In this document: in pieces, positions 47,453-56,155 of the stretch
Position numbering within the stretch: the first letter of the stretch is position 1
How the letters are laid out: each line of letters starts with the position of its first letter
DNA from: Claveliimonas bilis
Lineage (GTDB): Bacteria; Bacillota; Clostridia; Lachnospirales; Lachnospiraceae
Direction: 5' to 3'
Assembly (NCBI RefSeq): GCF_030296775.1
Contig: NZ_AP027742.1
Coordinates: 2,728,001 to 2,792,000 of the forward strand
Length of the DNA: 64,000 nucleotides
Position numbers and translations under genes: made by a program
The notes under the pieces: generated by a model
The model's database searches: none
Seen by the model: only the letters and a program-made list of their open reading frames with translations
Told to the model about the DNA's origin: nothing

Positions 47453-48187
47453 CTAATCTTCATCCTTTTCATGAGCATAGAGCTGATTTTCATCCTTAAT
47501 CATGGCCGTCCCTACTCCTGCTACACTGAAAAATTCCAAAAGGAGGGCATGCTGCATCCTTCCATCCAGGAGATGTACACGGTTTACTCCCTTCTCGATT
47601 GCCGTAAGTCCCCGTTCCACTCTGGACATAACGCCCTCGGTCACTTTTCCCTCTTCTTTCATCTTCTGGATCTTCTCTACCGTCAGATGAGGATAAACTT
47701 CGGTTCTTTTCTCATCCTTCCATATTCCCCTGTGGGAAGAAAGATAGATCAGCTTGTCCGCATGAAGGACCACCGCCGTTTCAAGCGCAGCATCCTTGGA
47801 ATCAATCACTACGTTTTCATTGTCAATATCATTGGGCATGATAACCGGAATATAATCATTGTCCAGCATCATGTGAAGGGTATGGGAATCGATGCCGCAC
47901 ACGCCGATCGCCTTCGTGCCGCATAATTCCAAAAGCTTGGCAATACGCTTATTCTCCCTGAATTTATCTACTCCCATTGGAGCATCATGGACAACTACCG
48001 GTTTCATTCCTACTGTTTTTAAAAGAGCAATATCCTGCATCAGATCCTGTTCTGCTACAGGACTTAAATACTTACGGCACCCATATTCAATGACCGCCAC
48101 CTGCCTGTTGAAATCTCTGATATAGGGAAGCGCCCTGATCAGAATTTCCGCTTTGCGTTCAATCTCCTCAAATACTTTCTGTTCCAT
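47453..48187 (-). CDS. Degenerate ArgB-like amino acid kinase
   Basis: 244 residues from MEQKVFEEIERKAEILIRAL, with a GGAGAAGGG site upstream. The overall layout follows acetylglutamate kinase: ALPYIRDFNRQVAVIEYG, VGMKPVVVHDAPMGVDKF, KAIGVCGIDSH, YIPVIMPND, MSRVERGLTAIEKGVNRVHLLDGRMQHALLLEFF and GVGTAMI. The catalytic Lys of KYGG is Glu (IEYG), and the substrate loop HGGGP reads HDAPMG. Arginine genes are absent. It may be an inactive sensor or have a new substrate. It sits between greA and the YesM kinase in one transcript. Confidence 0.78.
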   Translation of the reverse strand: MEQKVFEEIERKAEILIRALPYIRDFNRQVAVIEYGCRKYLSPVAEQDLMQDIALLKTVGMKPVVVHDAPMGVDKFRENKRIAKLLELCGTKAIGVCGIDSHTLHMMLDNDYIPVIMPNDIDNENVVIDSKDAALETAVVLHADKLIYLSSHRGIWKDEKRTEVYPHLTVEKIQKMKEEGKVTEGVMSRVERGLTAIEKGVNRVHLLDGRMQHALLLEFFSVAGVGTAMIKDENQLYAHEKDED

Positions 48188-48209
48188 TTTCCCTTCTCCT
48201 TCCTCCCCT

Positions 48210-48722
48210 CTAATACCGACGGATCTCATCCTCGTCCTCGCCTTCTGTGCTTTCCACAGAACGGATCACAACATAGTACCCGGCATTTTCATTTATTTTT
48301 ACATAAACCCTGTCACCGGCCTTATGCTTCAAAATTGCTTTTCCAATGGGGGATTCTATGCTGATCTTTCCATTTAAAGAACTTCCCCTCACAGAAGTGA
48401 CGAGCTTAAATACTTCTGTCTCATCATCGTCTTCAAAATAGACCTCTACTTTCTTGTCTATACCCACCTCGTCAGCTGCAGAGTCATCCTGAACGATTTT
48501 CGCCGTTTTCAGCATCCGCTCCAGATACCGGATCCGGCTCTCATTCTGATTCTTATCTTTTTTAGCAGCATGGTACTCAAAATTCTCACTGAGATCGCCA
48601 TGGGCTCTTGCCTCTTTTACTGCCTCAATTGCATTTTTTCTTACAACCAGCTTCCGGTACTCAATTTCTTTCTGTATTTTTTCCACATCCTGCTTCGTCA
48701 GCTGTTCCCGCAATTTTAACAC
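48210..48722 (-). CDS. greA: GreA-type transcript cleavage factor
   Basis: 170 residues. The N-terminal coiled coil carries ARAHGDLSENFEYHAAKKDKNQNESRIRYLERML with the acidic tip DLSEN. The C-terminal domain has SIESPIGKAILKHKAGD. It rescues backtracked RNA polymerase. The GTG at 48722 overlaps GAGG; a TTG at 48713, 8 bases after GAGG, may be the real start. It is first in the greA, ArgB-like, YesM, YesN run. Confidence 0.88.
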   Translation of the reverse strand: MLKLREQLTKQDVEKIQKEIEYRKLVVRKNAIEAVKEARAHGDLSENFEYHAAKKDKNQNESRIRYLERMLKTAKIVQDDSAADEVGIDKKVEVYFEDDDETEVFKLVTSVRGSSLNGKISIESPIGKAILKHKAGDRVYVKINENAGYYVVIRSVESTEGEDEDEIRRY

Positions 48723-48765
48723 CTCTTTATTTCTTCATCTTCTTATTCACTATAGCATAAATCGT

Positions 48766-50067
48766 CTACCTGGAAAAGGGATTCTTCCTGCGCCAAACAA
48801 AAAAGACAGATAAAAGAAGGGTCGTTGCCTCCGTAGCCGGAAATGCCGCCCATATGCCGGTCATGCCGAACAATTTTGAAAGGACTGCCGCGTAGATCAC
48901 AATACAGATCAGCCCTCTCATTACCGAAATGAGGAAGGATTCTCCTGCCTGCTCCAATGCTCCTTTGCACGCGGCTGTCACAATATTCACACCTGCCGCC
49001 AGAAATCCCAGGAAGTAGATACGAAGACCTGTATGAGCGATACGGGCAAGCTCCTTATTCCCCTCGCTGTTAAATACAGCGATCAAAGAATCCGTGGCAA
49101 AAAATGCGGTCAGTACAAGAAAAACACCTACTGCCAAAGCCAATATCACCATATAACGATATATTTCCCGCACTTTTGCACCGTTTCCCTCCCCATAATA
49201 TTTGCTCAAAAGAGGCTGGCTTCCCTGTGAGATACCGGTAAAAATCGAAAGAGCCACCAGGGCAAGGTTTGCGATCACCCCATAAGCCGCAACTCCCGTA
49301 TTTCCGCTGATCCCCAGGATCAAAAGATTCAGAACGATCAGTACGACGCCGGAAGAGACTTCATTGATAAAGGATGAAGCTCCCAGACCAGGGATCCCTT
49401 TTGCATAGCGCCAGAAGGATCCGTCTGTCTGCAAATGAAAGCCATTCTTTCCGGAAAACTTGTGCCGGGAAAGGATCAGCATACTGATAACAGGAGCAAG
49501 CCCTGTCGCAAACGCTGCTCCGAACATTCCCATATCCGCCGGGAAAATAAAAATATAGTCTAAAATAACATTGGAAAAACTTCCCACAAGCATCCCGATC
49601 ATAGAAAGCCGGGGATTGCCGTCATTTCTCACAAAGGCAAGAAAAATGTTGTTGCATATAAAACAGGGGGAAAAACATAAAATTGTCCGCAGGTAAACCG
49701 TAGTCATCTCTATGATCTTTCCCTCCGCTCCAAGAAGGATCGATAGCGGCCGAGCCGCAAAAATTCCCACTGCAAATAAAATGATTCCGATCAAAAGTCC
49801 CATTGCAAGGGCCGCCGTAAATACACGGTTTCCCTTTTCCTCTTCTCTTCTGGAACGATAAATAGAGTACTTTGTTCCGCCTCCGATCCCGATCATCAGC
49901 CCCGTTCCATTGATAAAACTGTAAATAGAAATGGCAAGATTAAGGGCTGTCAGACCGTCGGCCCCCATCTTTGCTGAAACAAAAAATGTATCCGCCAGAA
50001 TATAACAGGACAGCCCCAGCATTCCAAAAATATTCAAAGATACATATTTGCCAAATTCTCTCTTCAT
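48766..50067 (-). CDS. MATE family efflux transporter
   Basis: 433 residues with about twelve membrane segments. The N-terminal LSCYILADTFFVSAKMGADGLTALNLAISIY, GIGGGTKYSIYRSRREEEKGN and FVRNDGNPRLSMIGMLVGSFSNVILDYIFIF-type segments are typical of MATE drug/sodium antiporters. The ATG has AAGGAGG upstream. Substrate unknown. Confidence 0.9.
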   Translation of the reverse strand: MKREFGKYVSLNIFGMLGLSCYILADTFFVSAKMGADGLTALNLAISIYSFINGTGLMIGIGGGTKYSIYRSRREEEKGNRVFTAALAMGLLIGIILFAVGIFAARPLSILLGAEGKIIEMTTVYLRTILCFSPCFICNNIFLAFVRNDGNPRLSMIGMLVGSFSNVILDYIFIFPADMGMFGAAFATGLAPVISMLILSRHKFSGKNGFHLQTDGSFWRYAKGIPGLGASSFINEVSSGVVLIVLNLLILGISGNTGVAAYGVIANLALVALSIFTGISQGSQPLLSKYYGEGNGAKVREIYRYMVILALAVGVFLVLTAFFATDSLIAVFNSEGNKELARIAHTGLRIYFLGFLAAGVNIVTAACKGALEQAGESFLISVMRGLICIVIYAAVLSKLFGMTGIWAAFPATEATTLLLSVFFVWRRKNPFSR

Positions 50068-50174
50068 GTCTTATTTCCTCCTTGCTCCTCTTTCTGCCAG
50101 GTCACTTACTTTTTGCGATACCCGAAAGGCTCTTATTTGATCAGGGAACAAAGTTTCCCGACAAACAAAAATAT

Positions 50175-50214
50175 CCAGCCGTATTCCTTCTAAGACCTAC
50201 CGGAATACGGCTGG
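50175..50214 (-). terminator. Terminator downstream of the TetM-like/NYN gene
   Basis: Perfect 13-bp arms (50175-50187 and 50202-50214) followed on the minus strand by ATATTTTTGTTT. It lies about 130 bases past the stop. Nothing else was recognised in 50068-50346 beyond short T-rich direct repeats near 50310-50340. Confidence 0.7.
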
Positions 50215-50346
50215 ACACTTTTCTCCATCTACCCGGTGGCAGATGGGGCCCTTTCTCTTGCTTGTGTCTACTTATATCACAGTCAGATATTCGAAGTCAA
50301 GCATTTTTCCTGCATTTTCTTTTCCTGCATTTCTTTTTCAAAGTCA

Positions 50347-53010
50347 TCATTCCCCGGAGTTCAAAACATCATCCGGCATGATCTCGGACAAATACGCTTT
50401 TCCGGAAACAGGGCGGTCCATATGCTGCAGGCGCATTTCTTTCCCTGTATCCTTTATTTCCCGAAGAAGCCCCTGTGCAGACAGTCTTCTTGCCCCCTGT
50501 CCCATTATGATGATCTGCTCCAGACCGTCCGAGGTAGCGACCGTCACCTGATGCTCTTTTGAGATCTCATGCACAGTCTTCTCAATATATTGATCCGCCG
50601 TCTCTGCCTCCTTGGTGTAAACAACATAAATATTATGATATTTCTGCACTTCCCCTGTGTATCCCGGCACTTTATATGCGTCAAATACAAGGATCAGCGT
50701 CATTTTGCGGTAGCCCTGATAATTGCAGAGAACATCCATCAGCTTCCCTCTGGCTGCCTCAATATTCTCCTTAGCCAGTTCTTTCAGATCTTCCCATGCA
50801 AAAATAATATTATATCCATCCACCAAAAGGTATTCTTTTCCTTTTTTCTTCTTCTCTCCTCTATAGGTGCCGCTGCTTTCCGAATGCACGGTGCGCTTCC
50901 ATGCAGTGCGCTTTTCTCCGGAACCATATGTTCGTGCAAAAATCGCCTTCAGCTCCTCTTCATCTGCCATGGCGGTATGAACCCTGTGCTTTCGATCCTC
51001 CAGCTCCGATACTTCCTCCGCCTCTTCTCTCTTTCGGATCCCTTCCACATGCATATAATCTTCCACCTGATCCCAGCTGACGGTAAATCCCGCTCCATGA
51101 GCGCAGAATACGGATCCTGTCGGATTATCAGTATCCGCCTCCGGATCATATCCCATCTTTTCTACGATTTCTTCCTGGTTGTGGCAGGGCTCATATCCTT
51201 TCAGCGTGCAGAAAAACCTCCCTCTTCCACCGGTAAAGGACAGAAGTTCTGTCTGATATCCTCTCATACAGATTACCGGGGCGCTTCCGGTTAAGATCAT
51301 CCGATCCCCTTCTGCAACGGGAGGCTCAAAACTGCCGCTCATTCGCTGCACATCTGCAAGCACACGCCCGATCTGCTCCCGGGGAACCTCGATCCGAAAT
51401 TCATACACCGGTTCCAGAAGAACACTTTCCGCTTTCCGAAGTCCCTGGCGCACTGCCCGGTATGTAGCCTGGCGGAAGTCTCCGCCTTCGGTATGCTTCT
51501 GGTGGGCCCGTCCTGCAATGAGTGTGATCTTCATATCTGTAATCTCAGAACCGGTCAGCACTCCTCTGTGCTTTTTCTCTTCCAGATGGGTCAATATCAG
51601 TCTCTGCCAGTTTACATCCAGCATATCCTCACTGCATTCCGCTGCAAACTGCAGTCCCTCTCCTCTCTCCCCCGGTTCCAGGAGAAGATGGACTTCCGCA
51701 TAATGCCTAAGAGGCTCAAAATGTCCCACTCCCTCCACCGGGGCGGCAATCGTCTCCTTATATACAATGCTTCCCTCCCCAAAGGAAACCGGCACTCCAA
51801 ACCGCTCCAGAATGAGAGCTTTTAAAATATCCATCTGCACTTCACCCATGATCTGTATATGGATTTCCGACAGTTCCTCCTGCCATACGATGTGCATTTC
51901 CGGAATCTCTTCCTCCAATTGCCGAAGCTTCAGGCAAAGACTGTGCATGTCGCAATCCACCTGCGGCTGCAGCCGGTAAGTCAGCACCGGCTCCAGAATC
52001 GGCGCTTCAGACTGTTTCTCTATGCCCAGTCCCTGCCCCGCATAACTGGTCCGCGGTCCGATCAGGGCGCAGATCGTTCCGGGGCCGGCCTCTGTTACAT
52101 TCTGAAAACCTGTCCCGGAATAAATGCGGATCTGTTCCGCCTTATCCTCGCTTGTCTCATCCAGACGCATTTTCACTTTCAACGTTCCGCCCGTCACTTT
52201 CAGATGGGTCAGTCTCATACCTGAACTGTCTCTTGAAATTTTATAGACTCTGGCGCCAAATTCCCGGGGATAGACAGGATATTCCATGTACCGGTCCAGA
52301 CCATCCAAAAACTGCTGTACCCCCTCCATCTTAAGGGCCGAACCGAAAAAGCAGGGAAACAGCTTCCTTTCTTTTACCAGACCTGCAATGTCTTCCCTCC
52401 CCGGCATATTTCCTTCAAGATACTCTTCCAGAAGGGTTTCGTCATGGAGGGAGATCCTTTCACAAAACTCCTCATCAGCCTGTTCACCGTCCCGCATAAA
52501 ATCCTCACAGTCATCAGAAAGCCGTTCCTTCAGCTCTCCCATAAGCTGCTCCCTGTCTGTTCCTTCCAGGTCCATTTTATTGACAAACAAAAACGTTGGT
52601 ATATCATAACACTTCAGCAGGTGCCACAGCGTTTCCACATGGCCCTGCACCCCGTCCGATCCGCTGATCACAAGGACCGCATAGTCCAACACCTGCAGCG
52701 TCCGCTCCATCTCTGCGGAAAAATCCACATGTCCCGGCGTATCAAGAAGCGTCACTTCTTTCTCTCCAATGGTAAGTTCTGCCTGCTTGGAAAAGATGGT
52801 GATCCCCCTCTCCTTCTCCATTGCATGGGTATCAAGAAACGCATCTTTATGATCCACCCGGCCCAATTTACGGATCTGTCCGGTCTGGTATAATATGCCT
52901 TCCGCCAATGTCGTTTTCCCCGCATCTACATGGGCCAGAATACCGACACAGATGTGATCCGCCCGTTTTCCGGGCGCGTTTTTCTCTCTATTTTTGGATG
53001 TATTTTCCAT
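50347..53010 (-). CDS. TetM-like translational GTPase fused to a YacP/Rae1-type NYN domain
   Basis: 887 residues. The N-terminal GTPase has GILAHVDAGKTTLAEG (G1), EKERGITI (G2), LLDTPGHVDF (G3) and VNKMDL (G4), followed by EF-G-like domains II-V in the TetM/TetO order (VYKETIAAPVEGVGHFEP, AGRAHQKHTEGGDFRQATYRAV). After a basic linker (about 690-724), residues 725-887 form a NYN/YacP domain with LLVDGYNIIFAW, ILVFDAYKVPG and VATSDGLEQ, which keep its aspartates. TetM-type factors work in the ribosomal A site, and Rae1 cuts mRNA there. A ribosome-acting GTPase-nuclease is therefore plausible; true tetracycline resistance is not shown. Confidence 0.85.
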   Translation of the reverse strand: MENTSKNREKNAPGKRADHICVGILAHVDAGKTTLAEGILYQTGQIRKLGRVDHKDAFLDTHAMEKERGITIFSKQAELTIGEKEVTLLDTPGHVDFSAEMERTLQVLDYAVLVISGSDGVQGHVETLWHLLKCYDIPTFLFVNKMDLEGTDREQLMGELKERLSDDCEDFMRDGEQADEEFCERISLHDETLLEEYLEGNMPGREDIAGLVKERKLFPCFFGSALKMEGVQQFLDGLDRYMEYPVYPREFGARVYKISRDSSGMRLTHLKVTGGTLKVKMRLDETSEDKAEQIRIYSGTGFQNVTEAGPGTICALIGPRTSYAGQGLGIEKQSEAPILEPVLTYRLQPQVDCDMHSLCLKLRQLEEEIPEMHIVWQEELSEIHIQIMGEVQMDILKALILERFGVPVSFGEGSIVYKETIAAPVEGVGHFEPLRHYAEVHLLLEPGERGEGLQFAAECSEDMLDVNWQRLILTHLEEKKHRGVLTGSEITDMKITLIAGRAHQKHTEGGDFRQATYRAVRQGLRKAESVLLEPVYEFRIEVPREQIGRVLADVQRMSGSFEPPVAEGDRMILTGSAPVICMRGYQTELLSFTGGRGRFFCTLKGYEPCHNQEEIVEKMGYDPEADTDNPTGSVFCAHGAGFTVSWDQVEDYMHVEGIRKREEAEEVSELEDRKHRVHTAMADEEELKAIFARTYGSGEKRTAWKRTVHSESSGTYRGEKKKKGKEYLLVDGYNIIFAWEDLKELAKENIEAARGKLMDVLCNYQGYRKMTLILVFDAYKVPGYTGEVQKYHNIYVVYTKEAETADQYIEKTVHEISKEHQVTVATSDGLEQIIIMGQGARRLSAQGLLREIKDTGKEMRLQHMDRPVSGKAYLSEIMPDDVLNSGE

Positions 53011-53123
53011 GAAAAAACCCCTTTTTGCGCTGTAATAATGACTGTATTATCATAGCACAAAAAGGGGGATAAGTCGATAAAGCATTGTCTGTCCTGTATC
53101 GTTTAAGGAGCGGAAAGCTTTAT

Positions 53124-53918
53124 CTATTTGATTTTGTATCTGCGCCCTTTGTTCTTTCCGATCGCTTTTATCTTATTTCGCTTTGCAAGTTCATTTACCA
53201 AAACTCTGGCTCTCGACTCTTTCACTCCGATGACTTCTGCTATCTCACTTGTTTTATATTCTTTGTCCGGAAGCATGTATTCCAAAACAGTCTCCATCTG
53301 TCGTTCTGTCTTTTTTGTCACTTTCTTTTTATCACCGCTTTTTATCGCCACTTTTTTATCGCCACTTTTTATCGCCACTTTTTTTACAAACGATAATTTT
53401 AAAATGGTTCTGTCTGGTCCATATTCTTCTATGACCTCCGGCTGCTCCCATCCCTGCCGCTCCCAGGCACTATATATATCCGGCACACCGCTTCCTGCTC
53501 TTTCTCCAATCCCAATCAAATTAAACATCTTCATCAAAGCTTTATTCCTGGGATCCGATATACCTCCTTTCAGCATCTGCTCTTTTCCAGTTCTGATACT
53601 TCCCGGATTTTCCATTACGATAGTCTCTTCATCTTTCCGGATCACAATTCCTCTCGGAACGTAAAAATCTGTATTTACCAAACAATTCGCCAAGGCTTCT
53701 CTCAACGCTTTATGCACAGGCGTATCATCTACTCTGGTTATCCCTTCCAGTTTAAAAGGAATTTTCAAATCTTTCACAACTTTCCCATAAACTCGAAAAA
53801 AGAAATCGAATAAATTCCCTGTCCAGTCACCGGAACTAGATTGCAATCTGTCCGTCCACCGGATACTAGGATCAAGAATTTCCCGATAATCCAGGAAATA
53901 TTCCGGGAATTCATACAA
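53124..53918 (-). pseudogene. Truncated AlbA-type ATP-binding/winged-helix protein
   Basis: The frame begins inside the family, at GEEYRILYEFPEYFLDYREILDP just upstream of the TTG at 53918, and an in-frame stop precedes it. The remaining part has LREALANCLVNTDFY, VIRKDEETIVMENPGSIRTG and GERAGSGVPDIY (HATPase-like C-terminal region of AlbA_2 proteins). It ends with a winged helix (YKTSEIAEVIGVKESRARVLVNEL). The N-terminal AlbA_2 domain is missing. A 9-residue unit (KVAIKSGDK) is repeated twice near 53335-53390. Probably a decayed regulator or defence-related gene. Confidence 0.65.
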
Positions 53919-54028
53919 AATCCTATATTCCTCTCCAAATATTCTTCATCGTTTAGCCTCTCCCATACATGTTCCGTTCTATAAGCCATATGCCGATTAC
54001 GATAAGCACGTACAGTTTCTGAACTTTG

Positions 54029-55390
54029 CTAGGCTGCCTGCAGGATATGCCGTATACATTTTTTCCTCACAAAATAGAAACATATCGCCTGCATAAGAAT
54101 CGTAATGATCCAGGAAGCCGGATAGGAGATAAACAGAAAGTAAAGCGACCTGTGGTTTGGAAACATTCCGTAAATCCACACGATCCTTGTTCCTACCGTT
54201 CCGATCACCGACAGGATCATGGGTACTGCCGAATGTCCCATTCCCCGCAGCGCTCCCGGTATCAGATCCATAATACCGCACAGGAAATACGGCACTGTCG
54301 TAATGGACAGGATTTCCAGACCGTAGCGTATTACGTCACCTTCTGTCGTATATATCTTTAGAAGCGTTCCTCCGAACACATAACTGCCAACTCCCAGAAC
54401 AGCCGCCGTCCCCACCGATAATATCATGCAGTTTAGCAGTACTCTGTCCATTCGCTTATACTTCCCTACGCTGTAATTTTGGCTTGTAAAGCTCATGCAC
54501 GCCTGTGTTACTGCATTGATGGCCACATATAAAAATCCAAGGATATTGTTGGCCGCCGCATATCCGGCCATAGCGATGGAACCAAAAGAATTAACCGACG
54601 ACTGCAGAAGAGCGTTGGAAAAATTGATCACCACACTCTGGATCCCCGCCGGAATCCCCACCTGAAAAATCTGTTTCAAATGAACGCTTTTCATCCTGAG
54701 CATGGAGAATTTAAGCTGGTAACTTCCTTCCGTTTTACACAGACACCGCACTACAAGGATGGACGAAACACACTGGGATGCCACTGTACCCACCGCTACT
54801 CCCGCAACCCCCAACGGTATGACAATGACCAGCAAAAGATCCAGTACTACATTTGCCATTCCGGCCAGGCTTAGAAAGAGCAGAGGTCTTTTTGTATCAC
54901 CTACCGCACGCAGGATTGCTGATCCGTAATTGTAAAGCATGAAAAACGGCATTCCCATAAAATAGATCCTCATATAGCGCGCAGACTGCCCGATCACGTC
55001 CGATGGAGTCCCCATCAGTTTCAGCACAGGATATGCAGAACACACGCCGATGAATGCCATCACGATTCCTGAGAGCAAAGCAAATGTAATAGCTGTATGT
55101 ACCGTCTCAGACATTTCCTTATCCCGCCCCGCAGCATAATGTCTGGCAGCCAGTACATTGGCGCCCAGAGAGATTCCAACAAACAGATTCGTAAAAATAT
55201 GGATCAGAGATGTTGTGGATCCCACGGCAGCCAAGGCCGAGCTGCTGTCAAACCTTCCCACGACAATAATGTCCACTGCGTTGAACATAAGCTGAAGAAT
55301 ACTGGTCAGCATAAGCGGCAGTGAGAAGGAAATCAGTTTATCCATGATCGAACCATTGCACATATCGATCTCATATCTTTTGTTTTTCAA
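54029..55390 (-). CDS. MATE family efflux transporter
   Basis: 453 residues from a TTG at 55390, set by GGGAGGGG six bases upstream, giving the usual MKNKRYEIDMCNGSIMDKL start. SFSLPLMLTSILQLMFNAVDIIVVGRF and GMPFFMLYNYGSAILRAVGDTKRPL are MATE signatures; about twelve membrane segments. It is a different subgroup from the MATE at 48766-50067. Substrate unknown. Confidence 0.9.
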   Translation of the reverse strand: MKNKRYEIDMCNGSIMDKLISFSLPLMLTSILQLMFNAVDIIVVGRFDSSSALAAVGSTTSLIHIFTNLFVGISLGANVLAARHYAAGRDKEMSETVHTAITFALLSGIVMAFIGVCSAYPVLKLMGTPSDVIGQSARYMRIYFMGMPFFMLYNYGSAILRAVGDTKRPLLFLSLAGMANVVLDLLLVIVIPLGVAGVAVGTVASQCVSSILVVRCLCKTEGSYQLKFSMLRMKSVHLKQIFQVGIPAGIQSVVINFSNALLQSSVNSFGSIAMAGYAAANNILGFLYVAINAVTQACMSFTSQNYSVGKYKRMDRVLLNCMILSVGTAAVLGVGSYVFGGTLLKIYTTEGDVIRYGLEILSITTVPYFLCGIMDLIPGALRGMGHSAVPMILSVIGTVGTRIVWIYGMFPNHRSLYFLFISYPASWIITILMQAICFYFVRKKCIRHILQAA

Positions 55391-55423
55391 GAAGAACCCC
55401 TCCCATATCACGTTTTCTACCAC

Positions 55424-55608
55424 AGATTATCTTACTTCGTTCTTATTTTTTCGTCAATGGTTCTTTCCGTAATAAAAAAGAAAGCGAATTTTACATTTGT
55501 ATTTTCATCATTATAATCAACTACAAATCTGCAAGTATAATGTTGAAATATTAAGGATGACCATAAAAATATTTTTATTCATAAACTTTGTAATTATATT
55601 AGCTTATA
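55424..55608. other. AT-rich gap between MATE gene and silent hsdS cassette
   Basis: Upstream region of the MATE gene, followed by AT-rich sequence whose open frame into the cassette has only a TTG and no ribosome site. It marks the left edge of the restriction-modification island. No RNA or repeat was seen before the recombination site at 55611. Confidence 0.5.
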
Positions 55609-55610
55609 CT

Positions 55611-55640
55611 GGATTTACGGAAGATTGGGAACAGCGTAAG
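55611..55640 (+). repeat. Recombination repeat IR1, silent cassette copy
   Basis: 30 bases identical to the reverse complements of 60562-60591 and 61153-61182 in hsdS. A 16-base part is also present at 57600-57615. It encodes the end of [10 protein letters not shown] and ends with the CAGCGTAAG core at 55632-55640. Confidence 0.85.
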
Positions 55641-56105
55641 GTATCTGATTTACTTCAAGAACGTAATGAACAAGCACCAATGAGTGAAGAATATCCATTG
55701 ATGGCATTTATTGCTAATCAGGGTGTTGCCCCAAAAGGAGAACGCTATGATCGTAGTGCCTTAGTAAATGACGAAAAAGGAAAGAAATATAAAAAAACAG
55801 AATTTGGTGATTTTATTTATAGTTCAAATAACTTAGAAACAGGTTCAATTGGATTGAATAAGTACGGAAATGCTAGTATTTCTCCTGTTTACAGTATCTT
55901 TAAACCAATTGGTATAGATGATTTAGACTTTCTTGGAAGAAGATTTTTAAGAAAAGATTTTATTAATGAAATGGTTAGATGGAGACAAGGAGTTGTTTAT
56001 GGACAGTGGAAAATTCACGAATCTGATTTTTTTAAAAAAAAAATTACTGTTCCTACAATAACAGAACAAAAGAAAATAGGAGGTTATCTGGATAAACTTG
56101 ATCAA

Positions 56106-56129
56106 CTTATCACCCTTCATCAGCGTAAG
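56106..56129 (+). repeat. Recombination repeat IR2, silent cassette copy
   Basis: 24 bases identical to the reverse complements of 57099-57122, 60061-60084 and 60679-60702. It encodes LITLHQRK and ends with the same CAGCGTAAG core. Confidence 0.85.
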
Positions 56130-56155
56130 CTACTATAGCAAGGAGGTGTTATATA

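Larger units (their letters stand above)
55609..56138 (+). pseudogene. Silent hsdS half-cassette with a third target-recognition domain
   Basis: Encodes one complete HsdS recognition half: it starts at [10 protein letters not shown] and ends at TLHQRKLL then stop. In between is a unique target domain (VSDLLQERNEQAPMSEEYPL ... VPTITEQKKIGGYLDKLDQL). It has no start codon or ribosome site of its own. Both ends coincide with recombination repeats: 30 bp at 55611-55640, identical to hsdS at 60562-60591 and 61153-61182 in reverse, and 24 bp at 56106-56129. Its orientation is opposite to hsdS, so inversion could place this domain in the active gene. Confidence 0.85.

Noticed and set aside
50347-53010. 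Tetracycline resistance gene tet(M)/tet(O)
   Set aside because: The GTPase part is related, but length, C-terminal NYN fusion and divergent domain IV make true tetracycline protection unproven.
55497-55608. N-terminal extension of the plus-strand hsdS cassette with hydrophobic residues
   Set aside because: It arises from AT-rich DNA read through from a TTG without a ribosome site; homology begins only at the IR1 repeat.
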